Assembly: GCF_030944405.1 (NCBI RefSeq)
Contig: NZ_CP132339.1
Coordinates: 3,534,001-3,598,000, forward strand
From: Janthinobacterium sp. J1-1
GTDB lineage: Bacteria; Pseudomonadota; Gammaproteobacteria; Burkholderiales; Burkholderiaceae_D
DNA: 64,000 bases
Direction: 5' to 3'
This document shows, piece by piece, positions 35,319 through 44,325 of this stretch. The notes beneath the pieces were generated by a model. It had not been told where the DNA came from, did no database searches, and saw only the letters and a list, made by a program, of their open reading frames with translations. A program made the position numbers and the translations under genes. The number at the start of each line of letters is the position of its first letter. Position 1 is the stretch's first letter.

Positions 35319-37296
35319 CACCACCGTGGAACCCTTGCTGGCCTTTTTCGATGGCCTGGCCGATGCGGGCCAGGTGCGCCGCCTGGGCGCGGCCTTTGCG
35401 CGCTTTGTCGGCAGCCTGGCACAGGACCAGGTGCAGGCGTCCGATGCACCGGCGCTGGCGGTCGCCTGCGTGGTGCTGTCGGAACTGGAAGGGCGCGGCC
35501 ACAGCTGCGTGATGCTCGCTGAGCTGGCGCATGCGCCGTCGCAGCTGATGGGCTGGACGGACGAACAATGGCAGGCCGTGCTGGCCGTCTCCGGGCCGCT
35601 GCCCGCCACCCTGGAAGACTGGTGCGCGCTGCTGGCCAGGGCGCCGCAGGTGTGGTCGGCCGGCGTGGCAGACACCCATCAGCCGCTGGTGCTCGACGGC
35701 GAACGCCTGTATCTGCGCCGCTACTGGCGCGACGAAACGGCCGTCGGCATGGCGATCGCCACGCGCGCCGCCACCGTCGTGGCGCCCCCATTGCCGCAGG
35801 TGCGCCAGTGGCTCGATGTGCTGTTCGACCGGCCACCGGAAGGCGGCGGGCCGGACTGGCAAAAGGTCGCCTGCGCCATCGCCCTGCGCGGCAAGGTGGC
35901 CATCATCACGGGCGGGCCGGGCACCGGCAAGACCTATACGGTGGCCAGTCTGCTGACCTTGCTGTTTGCCGTCTCGCCGCAGCCCGAGCAGCTGCGCATC
36001 GCGCTGGCCGCGCCCACCGGCAAGGCGGCCGCCCGCCTCAAGCAGTCGATCGACCAGGCGCTGGCGGGACTGGCCGAAAAAGTTGGCGCAGCGGCTGGCA
36101 ATGCGCTGCCCTTGCTGGCCCTGGCGCAGCGCATGGGCGCCGCGCGTACCCTGCACAGCCTGCTGGGTGCGCGGCCCGGCACGCGCGCGTTTGCCCACCA
36201 CGCCGGCAACCAGCTCGACGTGGATGTCTTGATCGTCGACGAAGCGTCGATGGTGCACCTGGAGATGATGGCGTCGGTGCTGGACGCCCTGCCGTCCACC
36301 GCCATCCTGATCCTGCTGGGCGACAAGGACCAGCTGGCGTCGGTCGAGGCGGGCGCCGTGCTGGGCGACCTGTGCCACGATGCGCAGGCGGGCGGCTACG
36401 ACGCCGCCACCATCGCCTATGCGCAGGCGGCCAGCGGCGTGGTTATTCCCGCCGGCTTTGCGGGCGATGCCGGCGCGCTGGCGCAGCAGACGGTGATGCT
36501 GCGCCACAGCCACCGCTTCGGCGGCCCGATCGGAGAATTGGCGCAGGCCGTCAACGATGGCCGGCCGGACCTGGCGAAAGCCTGTTTTGCCAACGACGCC
36601 GAAGGCAAGGTGGCGTGGAAGGTGCCGGCCCAGCCGGAAGAGGTGCTGCGCCTGGCCCTGGGGGGCCGCGAGGGCGCGCCGGGCGGCTACCGGCCCTACC
36701 TGGAACTGGTGAATGCGGGCAGTGAAGGTCACTTTGATCATGACGACTGGGTGCGCGGCGTGCTGCGCAGCTTCGAGGCGTTCCGCATTTTATGCGCCGT
36801 GCGCGACGGCGAGTGGGGCGTGGCGGGGCTGAATACGGCGATCGAACTGCGCCTCGAAAGGGAGGGCCTGCTGCGCCGCGCCGAATGGTATGTGGGCCGG
36901 CCCGTGATGGTCACGCGCAATGACTACGGCACCGGCGTGTTCAATGGCGATATCGGCCTGACCTTGCGCGATCCGTCGCGGCCTGCTTCCTTGCGCGTGT
37001 ATTTCCTCGAAGGCGACAAGGTGCGCAGCGTGCTGGCCACCCGCCTGCGCCAGGTGGAAACGGCGTTCGCCATGACGGTGCACAAATCGCAGGGTTCGGA
37101 ATTTCGGCACACGGTGCTGGTGCTGCCGCAGGAGGGCGGCGCCATGCTGGCGCGCGAACTGGTCTACACCGGCATCACGCGCGCGCGCGACTTTTTTACC
37201 CTGGTATCGCCGACGCAGGCGGTGCTGTTCGACGCAATTTTGCGCCGCACGCAGCGCGCCAGCGGCTTGCGTGGCCTGATCGCGCAGTCGCCTTAG
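35311..37296 (+). CDS. recD: Exodeoxyribonuclease V subunit alpha
   Basis: 5'-3' helicase subunit of RecBCD, 661 residues. Start ATG 35311 overlaps the recB stop by 8 bp; the frame open from 35164 is inside recB. Walker A TGGPGTGKT (from about 200), VDEASMV motif II, LGDKDQLASVEAGAVLGDL motif III, and the C-terminal AMTVHKSQGSEF and ELVYTGITRAR motifs. A Gln-rich insert around residues 375-395 carries no recognisable motif. The gene order recC-recB-recD, without ptr, is the common betaproteobacterial arrangement. Confidence 0.95.
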   Translation: MHSTTVEPLLAFFDGLADAGQVRRLGAAFARFVGSLAQDQVQASDAPALAVACVVLSELEGRGHSCVMLAELAHAPSQLMGWTDEQWQAVLAVSGPLPATLEDWCALLARAPQVWSAGVADTHQPLVLDGERLYLRRYWRDETAVGMAIATRAATVVAPPLPQVRQWLDVLFDRPPEGGGPDWQKVACAIALRGKVAIITGGPGTGKTYTVASLLTLLFAVSPQPEQLRIALAAPTGKAAARLKQSIDQALAGLAEKVGAAAGNALPLLALAQRMGAARTLHSLLGARPGTRAFAHHAGNQLDVDVLIVDEASMVHLEMMASVLDALPSTAILILLGDKDQLASVEAGAVLGDLCHDAQAGGYDAATIAYAQAASGVVIPAGFAGDAGALAQQTVMLRHSHRFGGPIGELAQAVNDGRPDLAKACFANDAEGKVAWKVPAQPEEVLRLALGGREGAPGGYRPYLELVNAGSEGHFDHDDWVRGVLRSFEAFRILCAVRDGEWGVAGLNTAIELRLEREGLLRRAEWYVGRPVMVTRNDYGTGVFNGDIGLTLRDPSRPASLRVYFLEGDKVRSVLATRLRQVETAFAMTVHKSQGSEFRHTVLVLPQEGGAMLARELVYTGITRARDFFTLVSPTQAVLFDAILRRTQRASGLRGLIAQSP

Positions 37297-37297
37297 C

Positions 37298-38161
37298 TCA
37301 GGGCGGCGGCGCGTCCTGCGCCGCCAGCCGCCGGGCCGCCTGCGCCGGCGGCGACTGTTTCATCGGCAGCAGCATGGCCGCCCGCGCCAGCAGGCGCACC
37401 AGCGTCGCCTCGCCCCGGCGCAGGCCCTGTCCGCGCAGTTGCGGCAGCGAGCGCACCGGTTCGGGCGTCATCTGCACGGCGGCGCGCATCAGCAGCCGCT
37501 GCAGCCAGCGCATCGGCGCCGGCAGGATGGCCGCGCCGGACATGATGTGCAGGAACTCGGCCAGGATCTCCGATCCTTCCAGCCGTGGCGCGGTGGCGGC
37601 CAGCAGCGTTTCCCATTCGGCCCGCGAACCCGGCGCGCCGCTGGCGCCATACAGCCGGGCGGAAGGCAGGGCTTCGAAAAAGGCGGCATCTTGCTCGCCC
37701 GCGCTGAAGGGGCGCACATAGCGGTGATAGGCCTCGGCAAAGCCGAACGTGGCCGTCGCATGCACCCAGTCGAGCAGCCGGGGATCGTTGGCGCGATAGG
37801 CCAGTCCATCGGGCGTGCTGCCCTCCACGTGGCCGTGCATGCGCACCACGCGCGCGATCAGTTTTTCCGTCGCCGAGCGCGGGCCATACACGGTCATCAT
37901 GGCGGCAAAGCCGGTGCGCCTGAGGCGCTTGCCGGGGTCGCGCTGGAAGTCGCTGTGGTCCCAGACGCCTGAACGTACCGACGGTTCGGCCAGTTCGAGC
38001 AGCACCGCCGCCGCGCCGCCGATGAACAGCGAGACGGGATTGGCAAATACGCGCCAGGAGACGCCATCGGGTGGCGCCAGCGCCGGTTCTCCCGCCGGCT
38101 GGCTGAAGTCGAACGCCATGCCCGCCGGCGGGCGCATCAGTTCTCGCAGCGATGTAAGCAT
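37298..38161 (-). CDS. Oxygenase MpaB family protein (DUF2236)
   Basis: 287 residues from the ATG at 38161, with GGGAG 8 bp upstream; the open frame extends to 38815, but that part is antisense to the next gene. Features of the DUF2236/latex-clearing-protein-like fold: SVSLFIGGAAAVLLELAEP-type N-terminal helix, the conserved RLRRTGFAAMMTVYG segment, ARVVRMHGHVEG and DWVHATATFGFAEAYHRY with His ligands that hold a b-type heme in characterised relatives. Substrate unknown. It converges on recD with one base between the stops. Confidence 0.8.
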   Translation of the reverse strand: MLTSLRELMRPPAGMAFDFSQPAGEPALAPPDGVSWRVFANPVSLFIGGAAAVLLELAEPSVRSGVWDHSDFQRDPGKRLRRTGFAAMMTVYGPRSATEKLIARVVRMHGHVEGSTPDGLAYRANDPRLLDWVHATATFGFAEAYHRYVRPFSAGEQDAAFFEALPSARLYGASGAPGSRAEWETLLAATAPRLEGSEILAEFLHIMSGAAILPAPMRWLQRLLMRAAVQMTPEPVRSLPQLRGQGLRRGEATLVRLLARAAMLLPMKQSPPAQAARRLAAQDAPPP

Positions 38162-38298
38162 CAGCGCGCTCCCGTGGCGGTGTGGCGGTGCAGTATTGCT
38201 TGAGGCGGGATACCAGGCATACAAGCTCCGGAGTCGGCAGGCTTCCAGTGTACCTCGGGTCGCTCGCGCACGAGACAAGACCGCGTGCGCGGCTGCTT

Positions 38299-39219
38299 TC
38301 AGCGCCTTGGCTCGCGCCTTGGCGCCAAGGCGGGAGCCAAGGCGGGCGCCATCTGCCTGGCCAGTTCCAGGAAGGCCTCGGTGGCCGGCGTATTCTGGCG
38401 CCGGTCGCGCACGGCCAGGCCCACCTTGCGCATCACCGGTGGGTCGAGCGGCAGGGCGACCAGTTCCGGATACTGGCTGGCCAGGCGCTGCGGCAGCGCC
38501 ATTTCGGCCACGATGGACACGCCCGTGCCGCGGCTGACCATGTCGAAAATGGTGATCATCTGGCTGATATGGTAGGGCACGTCGGGTTTCAGCCGGGCGT
38601 TGGCGAACAGCGGTTCGATCAGCGCCGCGCAACCGGCTTCGGACATGATGAAGGGATCGGTGCACAGCTGCGCCAGCGTGACGGACGCTGCACCAGCGAG
38701 CGCATGATTGCGCGGCAGCAGCGCCATCATCTGGTCTTCCACCAGCGGCACCGTATCGAAGCGCTCGTCGGGCAGCACCAGGAAACCCACGTCGACCCTG
38801 CGCTCGCGTATCCACTGCACCACCTCATGGTCGGCGCCCTCGTCGATGCGCAGCTCGATGCCGGGATAGCGCTGTTTGAACTGCGCGGTAATCGCCGGCA
38901 GCAAATTGAGGGACGAGGTGGCGCCGAACGAGCCGATGCGCAAGGAACCCTGGCGCTGGCCCAGCACATCGGCCGCTTCCTGGCGCATGGCTTCGGACAG
39001 GCCCAGGATTTCGCGCGCGCGCAGCAGCAGCTGGCGGCCCACCTCGGTCAGCTCGGCCGACGCCTGGTGGCGCACGATCAGGTCCACCCCCATCTCCTTT
39101 TCCAGCGCTTTTAACGCATGCGAGACGGCCGACTGGCTGATGCCCAATTGCATGGCGGCGGCGGAAAAGCCGCGCAGCTCGGCCACCAGGGTAAAAATTT
39201 CCAGTTGCGTGAAGGTCAT
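38299..39219 (-). CDS. LysR-family transcriptional regulator of the divergent EamA exporter
   Basis: 306 residues. N-terminal winged helix-turn-helix (residues 1-60, AAAMQLGISQSAVSHALKALE recognition region), effector domain from about 90 (LRIGSFGATSSLNLLPAI). Divergent to the EamA transporter at 39329, with clear operator half-sites between (39239-39265), so it probably controls that gene and itself. The last 16 residues (ALAPALAPRREPRR-like tail) are encoded by an almost perfect 42-bp palindrome, and may be an acquired extension; typical relatives end near residue 290. Confidence 0.9.
   Translation of the reverse strand: MTFTQLEIFTLVAELRGFSAAAMQLGISQSAVSHALKALEKEMGVDLIVRHQASAELTEVGRQLLLRAREILGLSEAMRQEAADVLGQRQGSLRIGSFGATSSLNLLPAITAQFKQRYPGIELRIDEGADHEVVQWIRERRVDVGFLVLPDERFDTVPLVEDQMMALLPRNHALAGAASVTLAQLCTDPFIMSEAGCAALIEPLFANARLKPDVPYHISQMITIFDMVSRGTGVSIVAEMALPQRLASQYPELVALPLDPPVMRKVGLAVRDRRQNTPATEAFLELARQMAPALAPALAPRREPRR
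38303..38344. repeat. 42-bp near-perfect palindrome at the 3' end of the LysR gene
   Basis: Two 21-base arms meet with no loop (38303-38323 and 38324-38344), with a single mismatch (G38314 opposite G38333). It encodes the C-terminal ALAPALAPRREP tail. On the mRNA it would be a hairpin of 20 bp just before the stop at 38299. No T-run follows, so it is not a standard terminator. Confidence 0.8.
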
Positions 39220-39238
39220 CGGAGGTTCTTGGCGGGTT

Positions 39239-39265
39239 ATGAGTAAATGCTCATTATTTCATGAG
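39239..39265. promoter_or_regulatory. LysR operator array (three half-sites)
   Basis: ATGAG-N6-CTCAT-N6-ATGAG: three half-sites in alternating orientation, evenly spaced by 6 bases, in the 109-bp gap between a LysR gene and its divergent EamA neighbour. The first pair fits the T-N11-A LysR box. An AT-rich TATTAGTATTAATATATAC block follows on the EamA side and may hold the -10 region. Confidence 0.65.
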
Positions 39266-39328
39266 CCAGTATTAGTATTAATATATACGTACACCACCCG
39301 CCGCACAAGCGGCATCACAGGACTTTCC

Positions 39329-40252
39329 ATGCGCACCATCGCCATTCCATCCATCGCCACCCAGTCGCCACTGGTCTATATCAAACTGATTTTCGTCGCC
39401 CTGTTCTGGGGCGGTACCTTTATCGCGGGGAGGGTGCTGGCCCAGCAGATGCCGCCGATGACGGCCGCCAGCGGGCGCTTCGGCGTGGCCGTGCTGCTGC
39501 TGGTGCTGCTGGCCTGGAAATTCGAAGGCGGCCTGCCGCGCCTGGACCGCAAGCAATTGGCGACCACCGCCGCGCTGGGGCTGACTGGCATCTTCCTGTA
39601 CAACCTGTGCTTTCTGGCGGCCCTGTCGCGCATGCCGGCCGGCCGCACGGCGCTGTTTGTTGCACTGAACCCCATCGTCACGGCGCTGGCTTCGGCCCTG
39701 CTGTTCCGCGAGCGCCTGGGGGCCTTCAAATGGCTGGGCATCATGCTGGCGTTTTGCGGCACGGCCATCGTCATCACGCGCGGCGACCTGCTCGGCCTGC
39801 TGCATGGCAATGGCGGCGGCATAGGCGCCGGCGAGATCTTCATGTTCTGCGGCATTTCCAGCTGGGCCGCCTACACCCTGATCGGGCGCGTGGCCTTGAA
39901 AGGCCTGAGCCCGGTGGCCGCCACCACCTATGCCGCCATGTGGGGCCTGGCGTTTTTGCTGGTCGGCGCGGCGTTTGAATTCCCCACCGTGCCATGGCGC
40001 AGCTTCGGCTGGCAGGTGTGGGCCGCCATCGGCTACCTGGGCGTGTTCGGCACGGTGATCGGTTTTGTCTGGTATTACGAGGGCGTGAAAGCGATCGGCC
40101 CGTCGCGCACGGCCGTGTTCAACAATCTCGTGCCCGTGTTCGGCATCGTGCTGGCGGCCGGCTTGCTGGGCGAGTCGGTGCTGGCCTCGATGCTGGTGGG
40201 CGGGGCGGTGACGATTGCCGGCGTGGTCATGACCAACCGGCAAACAAAATAA
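39329..40252 (+). CDS. EamA/DMT-family exporter
   Basis: Inner-membrane drug/metabolite transporter, 307 residues, about ten hydrophobic helices in two EamA repeats: the first opens LIFVALFWGGTFIAGRVLA and ends ALLFRERLGAFKWLGI; the second opens GAGEIFMFCGISSWAAYTLIG and ends ALLGESVLAS-type helix before a short basic tail. Start ATG 39329 behind CAGGA; the longer open frame upstream is antisense to the LysR gene. Substrate is unknown; amino acids and their derivatives are common for this group. Stop abuts the stop of the convergent peptidase gene. Confidence 0.88.
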   Translation: MRTIAIPSIATQSPLVYIKLIFVALFWGGTFIAGRVLAQQMPPMTAASGRFGVAVLLLVLLAWKFEGGLPRLDRKQLATTAALGLTGIFLYNLCFLAALSRMPAGRTALFVALNPIVTALASALLFRERLGAFKWLGIMLAFCGTAIVITRGDLLGLLHGNGGGIGAGEIFMFCGISSWAAYTLIGRVALKGLSPVAATTYAAMWGLAFLLVGAAFEFPTVPWRSFGWQVWAAIGYLGVFGTVIGFVWYYEGVKAIGPSRTAVFNNLVPVFGIVLAAGLLGESVLASMLVGGAVTIAGVVMTNRQTK

Positions 40253-41179
40253 TTATTTGGCGCGGCGGCGCTTCGATGGCTTGGCCGGCGCTTTCTTGTG
40301 GCGGCTGGCCGACGCACGTACCGCTTTGCCGGCCGAAGCACGTATCACCGGGCTGGCCGAGGCGCGCACCACCTTCGGCTCTTCGATGCCGTTTTCGGCC
40401 GCCAGCATGCGGCGGATATTGACGGCGTCCATGGCGCGCACGGAATTGGCGCGCGCGTTGAGCAAAATCATCGTGGCGAACTTGCCGGCCGACTTGATGC
40501 GCATGATCAGGCAGCGCCCCGCTTCATTCGTAAAGCCGGTCTTCGACAGGCCGATATCCCAGCCCTTGGCGCCCACCAGGCGGTTCGTGTTGTGGTATTC
40601 CACGTCGCGGCCCTTGATCTGGATAATGTCCTTGGAGTCGGTCGTGATGCGGCTGATTTCCGGATAGCGCGAGGCGGCCACGGCCATCTTGACCAGGTCG
40701 GCGGCGGTCGACTGGTTGTTCGGCGACAGGCCGGTCGGCTCTTCGATCACGGTCTGGCGCATGCCCAGCGCCTTGATCTTGGCGTTGACGGCCACCGCAA
40801 AGGCGGTCGGGCCGCCCGGATAGGTGCGCGCCAGCGAGGCGGCGGCGCGGTTGTCGGACGACATCAGCGCCAGTTGCAGCACATCGTGGCGCGTCAAGGT
40901 GGCGCCCACCGGCACGCGCGAGGTGCTGTGTTTCAAGGTGTCCACGTCGACCTGGTCGATCAGGATCTCTTCCTTCATGTTGGCCTTGGAGTCGAGCACG
41001 ACCATGGCCGTCATCAGCTTGGTCAGCGACGCGATGGGCACGACCACGTTGGCATTTTTTTCAAGCAGGATTTTACCCGTGCCGTCTTCGACCACCAGGA
41101 TGGACTGGGAACCGAAGGGCACGGCGATGGCCGCTGTGGATAGCGTCATCAGCACGGCGGCGAACATTTTTTTGAGCAT
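40253..41179 (-). CDS. pbpG: D-alanyl-D-alanine endopeptidase (penicillin-binding protein 7 type)
   Basis: Periplasmic peptidoglycan hydrolase, 308 residues. Signal peptide to about residue 20. Active-site triad of S11 peptidases: SLTK (Ser51-Lys54), SDN (108-110), KTG (213-215). The C-terminal 40 residues repeat V-x-RASA and end in a Lys/Arg-rich tail (KPSKRRRAK), likely to bind anionic wall or membrane. Start ATG 41179 chosen because the signal peptide begins there; the frame runs on to 41359 without domain content. The weak ribosome binding site leaves the start slightly uncertain. Confidence 0.88.
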   Translation of the reverse strand: MLKKMFAAVLMTLSTAAIAVPFGSQSILVVEDGTGKILLEKNANVVVPIASLTKLMTAMVVLDSKANMKEEILIDQVDVDTLKHSTSRVPVGATLTRHDVLQLALMSSDNRAAASLARTYPGGPTAFAVAVNAKIKALGMRQTVIEEPTGLSPNNQSTAADLVKMAVAASRYPEISRITTDSKDIIQIKGRDVEYHNTNRLVGAKGWDIGLSKTGFTNEAGRCLIMRIKSAGKFATMILLNARANSVRAMDAVNIRRMLAAENGIEEPKVVRASASPVIRASAGKAVRASASRHKKAPAKPSKRRRAK

Positions 41180-41582
41180 TGGATTTTGTCTGGGAAAGCA
41201 GTTTTGGGGCGCCACGGGAGGACGCTGCGCGCAATATAGCGACCATGTCCGCAGGCGTGACATGTATCTCTGAAGCAATATTTGCCAAGCATAGACGATA
41301 CCATCAAAAACCTGGCAATGTCTATGGCACACCGGTTCGTCAACCCCATTTTGGACCAATCAGGCAAAATAAATCACGGACTATTGCCAGAGTGAAAATT
41401 CTCGCCCGCTTATTGATTTCATCTCGGAAACTTCGTACTATTTCAGCAATCTTGGCGGACCCTTATGGTGTTTTCGTCGTTGATGCCCGCCGCTTCGTGT
41501 TTCGTCGCCCGCCGCTGTGCCTGCAAAGGTCGCCGCCGTAGACTGCGTTCATGTTTGAATCACGGATCATGGAGAACGCAGC
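41180..41582. other. 403-bp intergenic region, no gene recognised
   Basis: Lies between the divergent pbpG (-) and histidine kinase (+) genes. The half next to pbpG is relatively AT-rich and presumably holds both promoters. I see no RNA gene, no strong hairpin and no convincing operator. GGAGAAC at 41571-41577 is the ribosome binding site of the kinase. Confidence 0.5.
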
Positions 41583-42842
41583 ATGTTGAAAAAATTCAGG
41601 GACTGGTATCGCAGCATCGATGACGAATCGCTGATGGTGCTGAAACACCCCGAGATGGCGGCGCAGGTGAAGGGCCGCGCGCGCCGCTGCATCGCCCGCA
41701 ATCTGTCGACCCTGACGCCGATCGAGCGCGAGCAATTGCATGATTTCCTGCTCAAGTACCGTGGCGCCGGCTTTTATATCGCCGCCTTCAAGCTGATGCT
41801 GCTGTTCAGCGCCATCGGCGTGGTATTGCACCTGCTGTTCCCGGTCAAGTTCGAATTGCTCAAGGCCGTGGTCTTCAGCAATGGCATGGGGTTTGCGCTG
41901 GTGTGGGGCTTGATCGGTGTCTGGTTCAATTACCGCAGTTCGGTGCGCCACAAGCTCAAGAAACTCCTGCTGATCGTCTCGACCTGCGCGGCGGGCGTGG
42001 TGACGGGCGTGATGCTGGCCGGCCTGAGCGACACCGGCTCCATGGGCATGGCCTTCGAGCGCCTGCTGCGCGTGGGCGGCATCGCCTTGCTGGTGGCGGT
42101 GGTGTTTTACATGGTGCCGCTGGCCATCGTCACCAGCTGGCGCAACCGCCAGTACGAAGCGCTGACCCTGCAGCTGCAACAGGATGCCGAGCGCGACCGC
42201 CTGGCGCGCGAACTGAGCGAATCGCAGCTGCGCCTGCTGCGGGCCCAGATCGAGCCGCATTTCCTGTTCAATACCCTGGGCGCGGTGCAGCAGCTGGCCG
42301 AGCAGGGTGCGCCAGGCGCGGCCCGGGCGGCGGCGCTGACGGCCGACCTGATCGCCTTTTTGCGCGCCAGCCTGGCCGAGATGCGCAGCGAGCAAGTCGC
42401 GCTGCAAAGCGAGTTCGACATGGTGGCCGCGTATTTGCGCGTGATGCAGGCGCGCATGGGGACCAGGCTGCGCTATGCGCTGGACCTGCCGGCCGAATTT
42501 GCGCAAATGACCATACCCAGCATGATCCTGCTGACGCTGGCCGAAAACGCCATCAAGCACGGCATCGAACCGTCCTTGCGCGGTGGCGAGATCACCATGT
42601 CGGCGCAACAAGTGGACGGCATGCTGCGCCTGCGCGTGCGGGATACGGGCATGGGCTTGCCTCAAGGCGATACCGAGCATGCGCAGGAAGGCGGCCTGGG
42701 CCTGGAAAACGTGCGCAGCCGGCTGCGCCTGTCCGACCCGTCCGCCAGCCTGAACCTGCGTGACGGCGAAGAGGGCGGCGTGATCGCCGACATAGTACTC
42801 CCCATCAAAATGGCAGCCAGCCTGAAAGAAAACGCCGCATGA
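41583..42842 (+). CDS. LytS/AlgZ-type sensor histidine kinase
   Basis: 419 residues. An N-terminal cytoplasmic segment (1-60) is followed by about four hydrophobic helices (about 62-185), a coiled-coil linker, then the His_kinase domain with the phospho-acceptor His226 in AQIEPHFLFNTLG. The ATPase part has LTLAENAIKHGI (N box) and GGLGLENVRSRL (G box). LytS-type kinases pair with LytTR regulators, and such a gene overlaps its stop by 4 bp (ATGA), so the two form a two-component operon. The signal is unknown. Confidence 0.9.
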   Translation: MLKKFRDWYRSIDDESLMVLKHPEMAAQVKGRARRCIARNLSTLTPIEREQLHDFLLKYRGAGFYIAAFKLMLLFSAIGVVLHLLFPVKFELLKAVVFSNGMGFALVWGLIGVWFNYRSSVRHKLKKLLLIVSTCAAGVVTGVMLAGLSDTGSMGMAFERLLRVGGIALLVAVVFYMVPLAIVTSWRNRQYEALTLQLQQDAERDRLARELSESQLRLLRAQIEPHFLFNTLGAVQQLAEQGAPGAARAAALTADLIAFLRASLAEMRSEQVALQSEFDMVAAYLRVMQARMGTRLRYALDLPAEFAQMTIPSMILLTLAENAIKHGIEPSLRGGEITMSAQQVDGMLRLRVRDTGMGLPQGDTEHAQEGGLGLENVRSRLRLSDPSASLNLRDGEEGGVIADIVLPIKMAASLKENAA

Positions 42843-43588
42843 ATACCACCATCCTGATTGCCGAAGACGAGCCGCTGATGCGCGAGCGCCTGCAAACCAT
42901 GCTGGCCGTGGCCTGGCCCGAAGCGCGCATCGTGCTGGTGGCCGAAAACGGCAACGACGCCTGGGATGGTTTCCTGGAGCACGAGCCCGAGGTGGTGTTT
43001 CTCGACATTCGCATGCCGGGCCTGTCCGGCCTGGAAGTGGCCCAGCGCATCGGCAAGCGCGCCCATGTGGTGTTCGTCACCGCCTACGACCAGTATGCGG
43101 TCGACGCGTTTGACGCCGGCGCCGTCGACTACCTGCTCAAACCGGTGCAAACCGAGCGCCTGCAGCGGGCCCTGTCCCGCCTGCGCGAAAAACTGGGCGC
43201 CCAGCCGGCCGACATGGCCGATTTGCTGCAATCGCTGCGCGCCGCGCTGCCGGCGCCACCACGCGAAAAAATGAAATGGATCAGGGCCAGCGTGGGCAAG
43301 CAGATCCGCCTGATCGATATCGACGAGGTGCTGTTCTTCCAGGCCGACACCAAATACACGCGCGTGGTACTGGCCGGCTCCGAAGCACTGGTGCGTACGC
43401 CGCTGAAGGACTTGCTGGGCGGCCTGGACCCCGACCAGTTCTGGCAGATCCACCGCGGCACCATGGTCAACGTCAAAGCCATCGAAGCGGCCGAACGCAT
43501 CGATGCCGAACGGATGCAGGTGCTGGTCAAGGGCAGCACGGAAAAGCTGCCGGTGAGCAGGACGTTTACGTATTTGTTTCGCGATTAG
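42839..43588 (+). CDS. LytTR-family response regulator
   Basis: 249 residues. N-terminal receiver (1-120) with acidic pocket EDE (residues 9-11), phospho-acceptor Asp56 (VFLDIRMPGLSG), Thr in FVTAYDQYAVDAFDAG and Lys in YLLKPV. C-terminal LytTR DNA-binding domain (about 145-245): VGKQIRLIDIDEVLFFQADTKYT and FWQIHRGTMVNVKAIE. Forms a pair with the kinase upstream. LytTR targets are paired 9-bp direct repeats; I could not assign them here. The stop overlaps by 4 bp that of the convergent TOPRIM-like gene. Confidence 0.92.
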   Translation: MNTTILIAEDEPLMRERLQTMLAVAWPEARIVLVAENGNDAWDGFLEHEPEVVFLDIRMPGLSGLEVAQRIGKRAHVVFVTAYDQYAVDAFDAGAVDYLLKPVQTERLQRALSRLREKLGAQPADMADLLQSLRAALPAPPREKMKWIRASVGKQIRLIDIDEVLFFQADTKYTRVVLAGSEALVRTPLKDLLGGLDPDQFWQIHRGTMVNVKAIEAAERIDAERMQVLVKGSTEKLPVSRTFTYLFRD

Positions 43589-44325
43589 TGCAGCATCTCT
43601 CCCAGCACCACTTGCAAGCGGTCATGGAAGGCCGCGAAGCTGGGCATTGCAGAGGCGCCTTTTGCATCGAATTCGATGTCGCGCATCCACTCGGCCAGTT
43701 CAGCCGCGCTTTTTTCGCCGCCGAGCGCACGTGCCAATTGTTCCTTGGCTGAATTTGGTGCGTTGTCATTGCCGGGGACGTCTTCGAGTTTGGCGCAGTG
43801 CTGGAATGGCTGTTTCTTTGCCGCACACAGCAGCCAGGCTTCCGACTTGGGATTGGGCAGCATCGGCACGCCACGAGGGAATTGCGCGCGGTGAAAACCG
43901 TCAAGCATGGATTTCCATTTTTGATGCCATAGTGCCGGCGGATCGGAGCGCATTTTGTCGTGGTCGCGGAATAGCACAGCCAGCGTCTTGTCCTTGGTTT
44001 CTTCTTCTAAATTCAGGCAGGCTTTTCCCAGAGTCATGGCATTGAGATGGAAGTAACCTGTTTCCGCGTCATGTTTTTTGCCAGGTAGCACCATGTTGCG
44101 CTTGTTGGCCTTGCGCTCGGCTGCAAGGTCGACCAGATGGGCCTTGCCTATCAGCTGGATGGCACCGGGAATATCGGCCAGCGTGTAACCGATTTTGAGT
44201 TCGATTAACTGTTCCAGCAGCACCGTGATTGGACCTGCCTGGAAGTCATCATCGCTACAGCGGCCCTGGGCATTGGTGCAGATACCCAAGTCGCTGGGGC
44301 CTTCGCCGCTCAGGACCAGTATCAT
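43585..44325 (-). CDS. TOPRIM-like (DUF4276-like) protein, partner of an AAA ATPase; putative defence effector
   Basis: 246 residues, not confidently named. The N-terminus MILVLSGEGPSD carries the E-G-x-x-D pattern of TOPRIM/OLD-type nucleases (Glu8, Asp12), and VLFRDHD gives a D-x-D at 121-123, the second TOPRIM metal motif. LPNPKSEAWLL (about 155) matches the conserved late segment of DUF4276-type proteins. It follows the AAA15-type ATPase gene; in the undamaged order its ATG overlapped the ATPase stop (ATGA, still visible at 44322-44325 and 44623-44626). ATPase+TOPRIM pairs such as PARIS and OLD-like systems are antiphage; this one is inferred by analogy. The coding frame itself is intact. 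Confidence 0.65.
   Translation of the reverse strand: MILVLSGEGPSDLGICTNAQGRCSDDDFQAGPITVLLEQLIELKIGYTLADIPGAIQLIGKAHLVDLAAERKANKRNMVLPGKKHDAETGYFHLNAMTLGKACLNLEEETKDKTLAVLFRDHDKMRSDPPALWHQKWKSMLDGFHRAQFPRGVPMLPNPKSEAWLLCAAKKQPFQHCAKLEDVPGNDNAPNSAKEQLARALGGEKSAAELAEWMRDIEFDAKGASAMPSFAAFHDRLQVVLGEMLH

Noticed and set aside
37298..38815. 505-codon version of the MpaB-like gene
   Set aside because: The extra N-terminal part is antisense to the LysR gene and has no MpaB features; the 287-codon frame from 38161 has a ribosome binding site.
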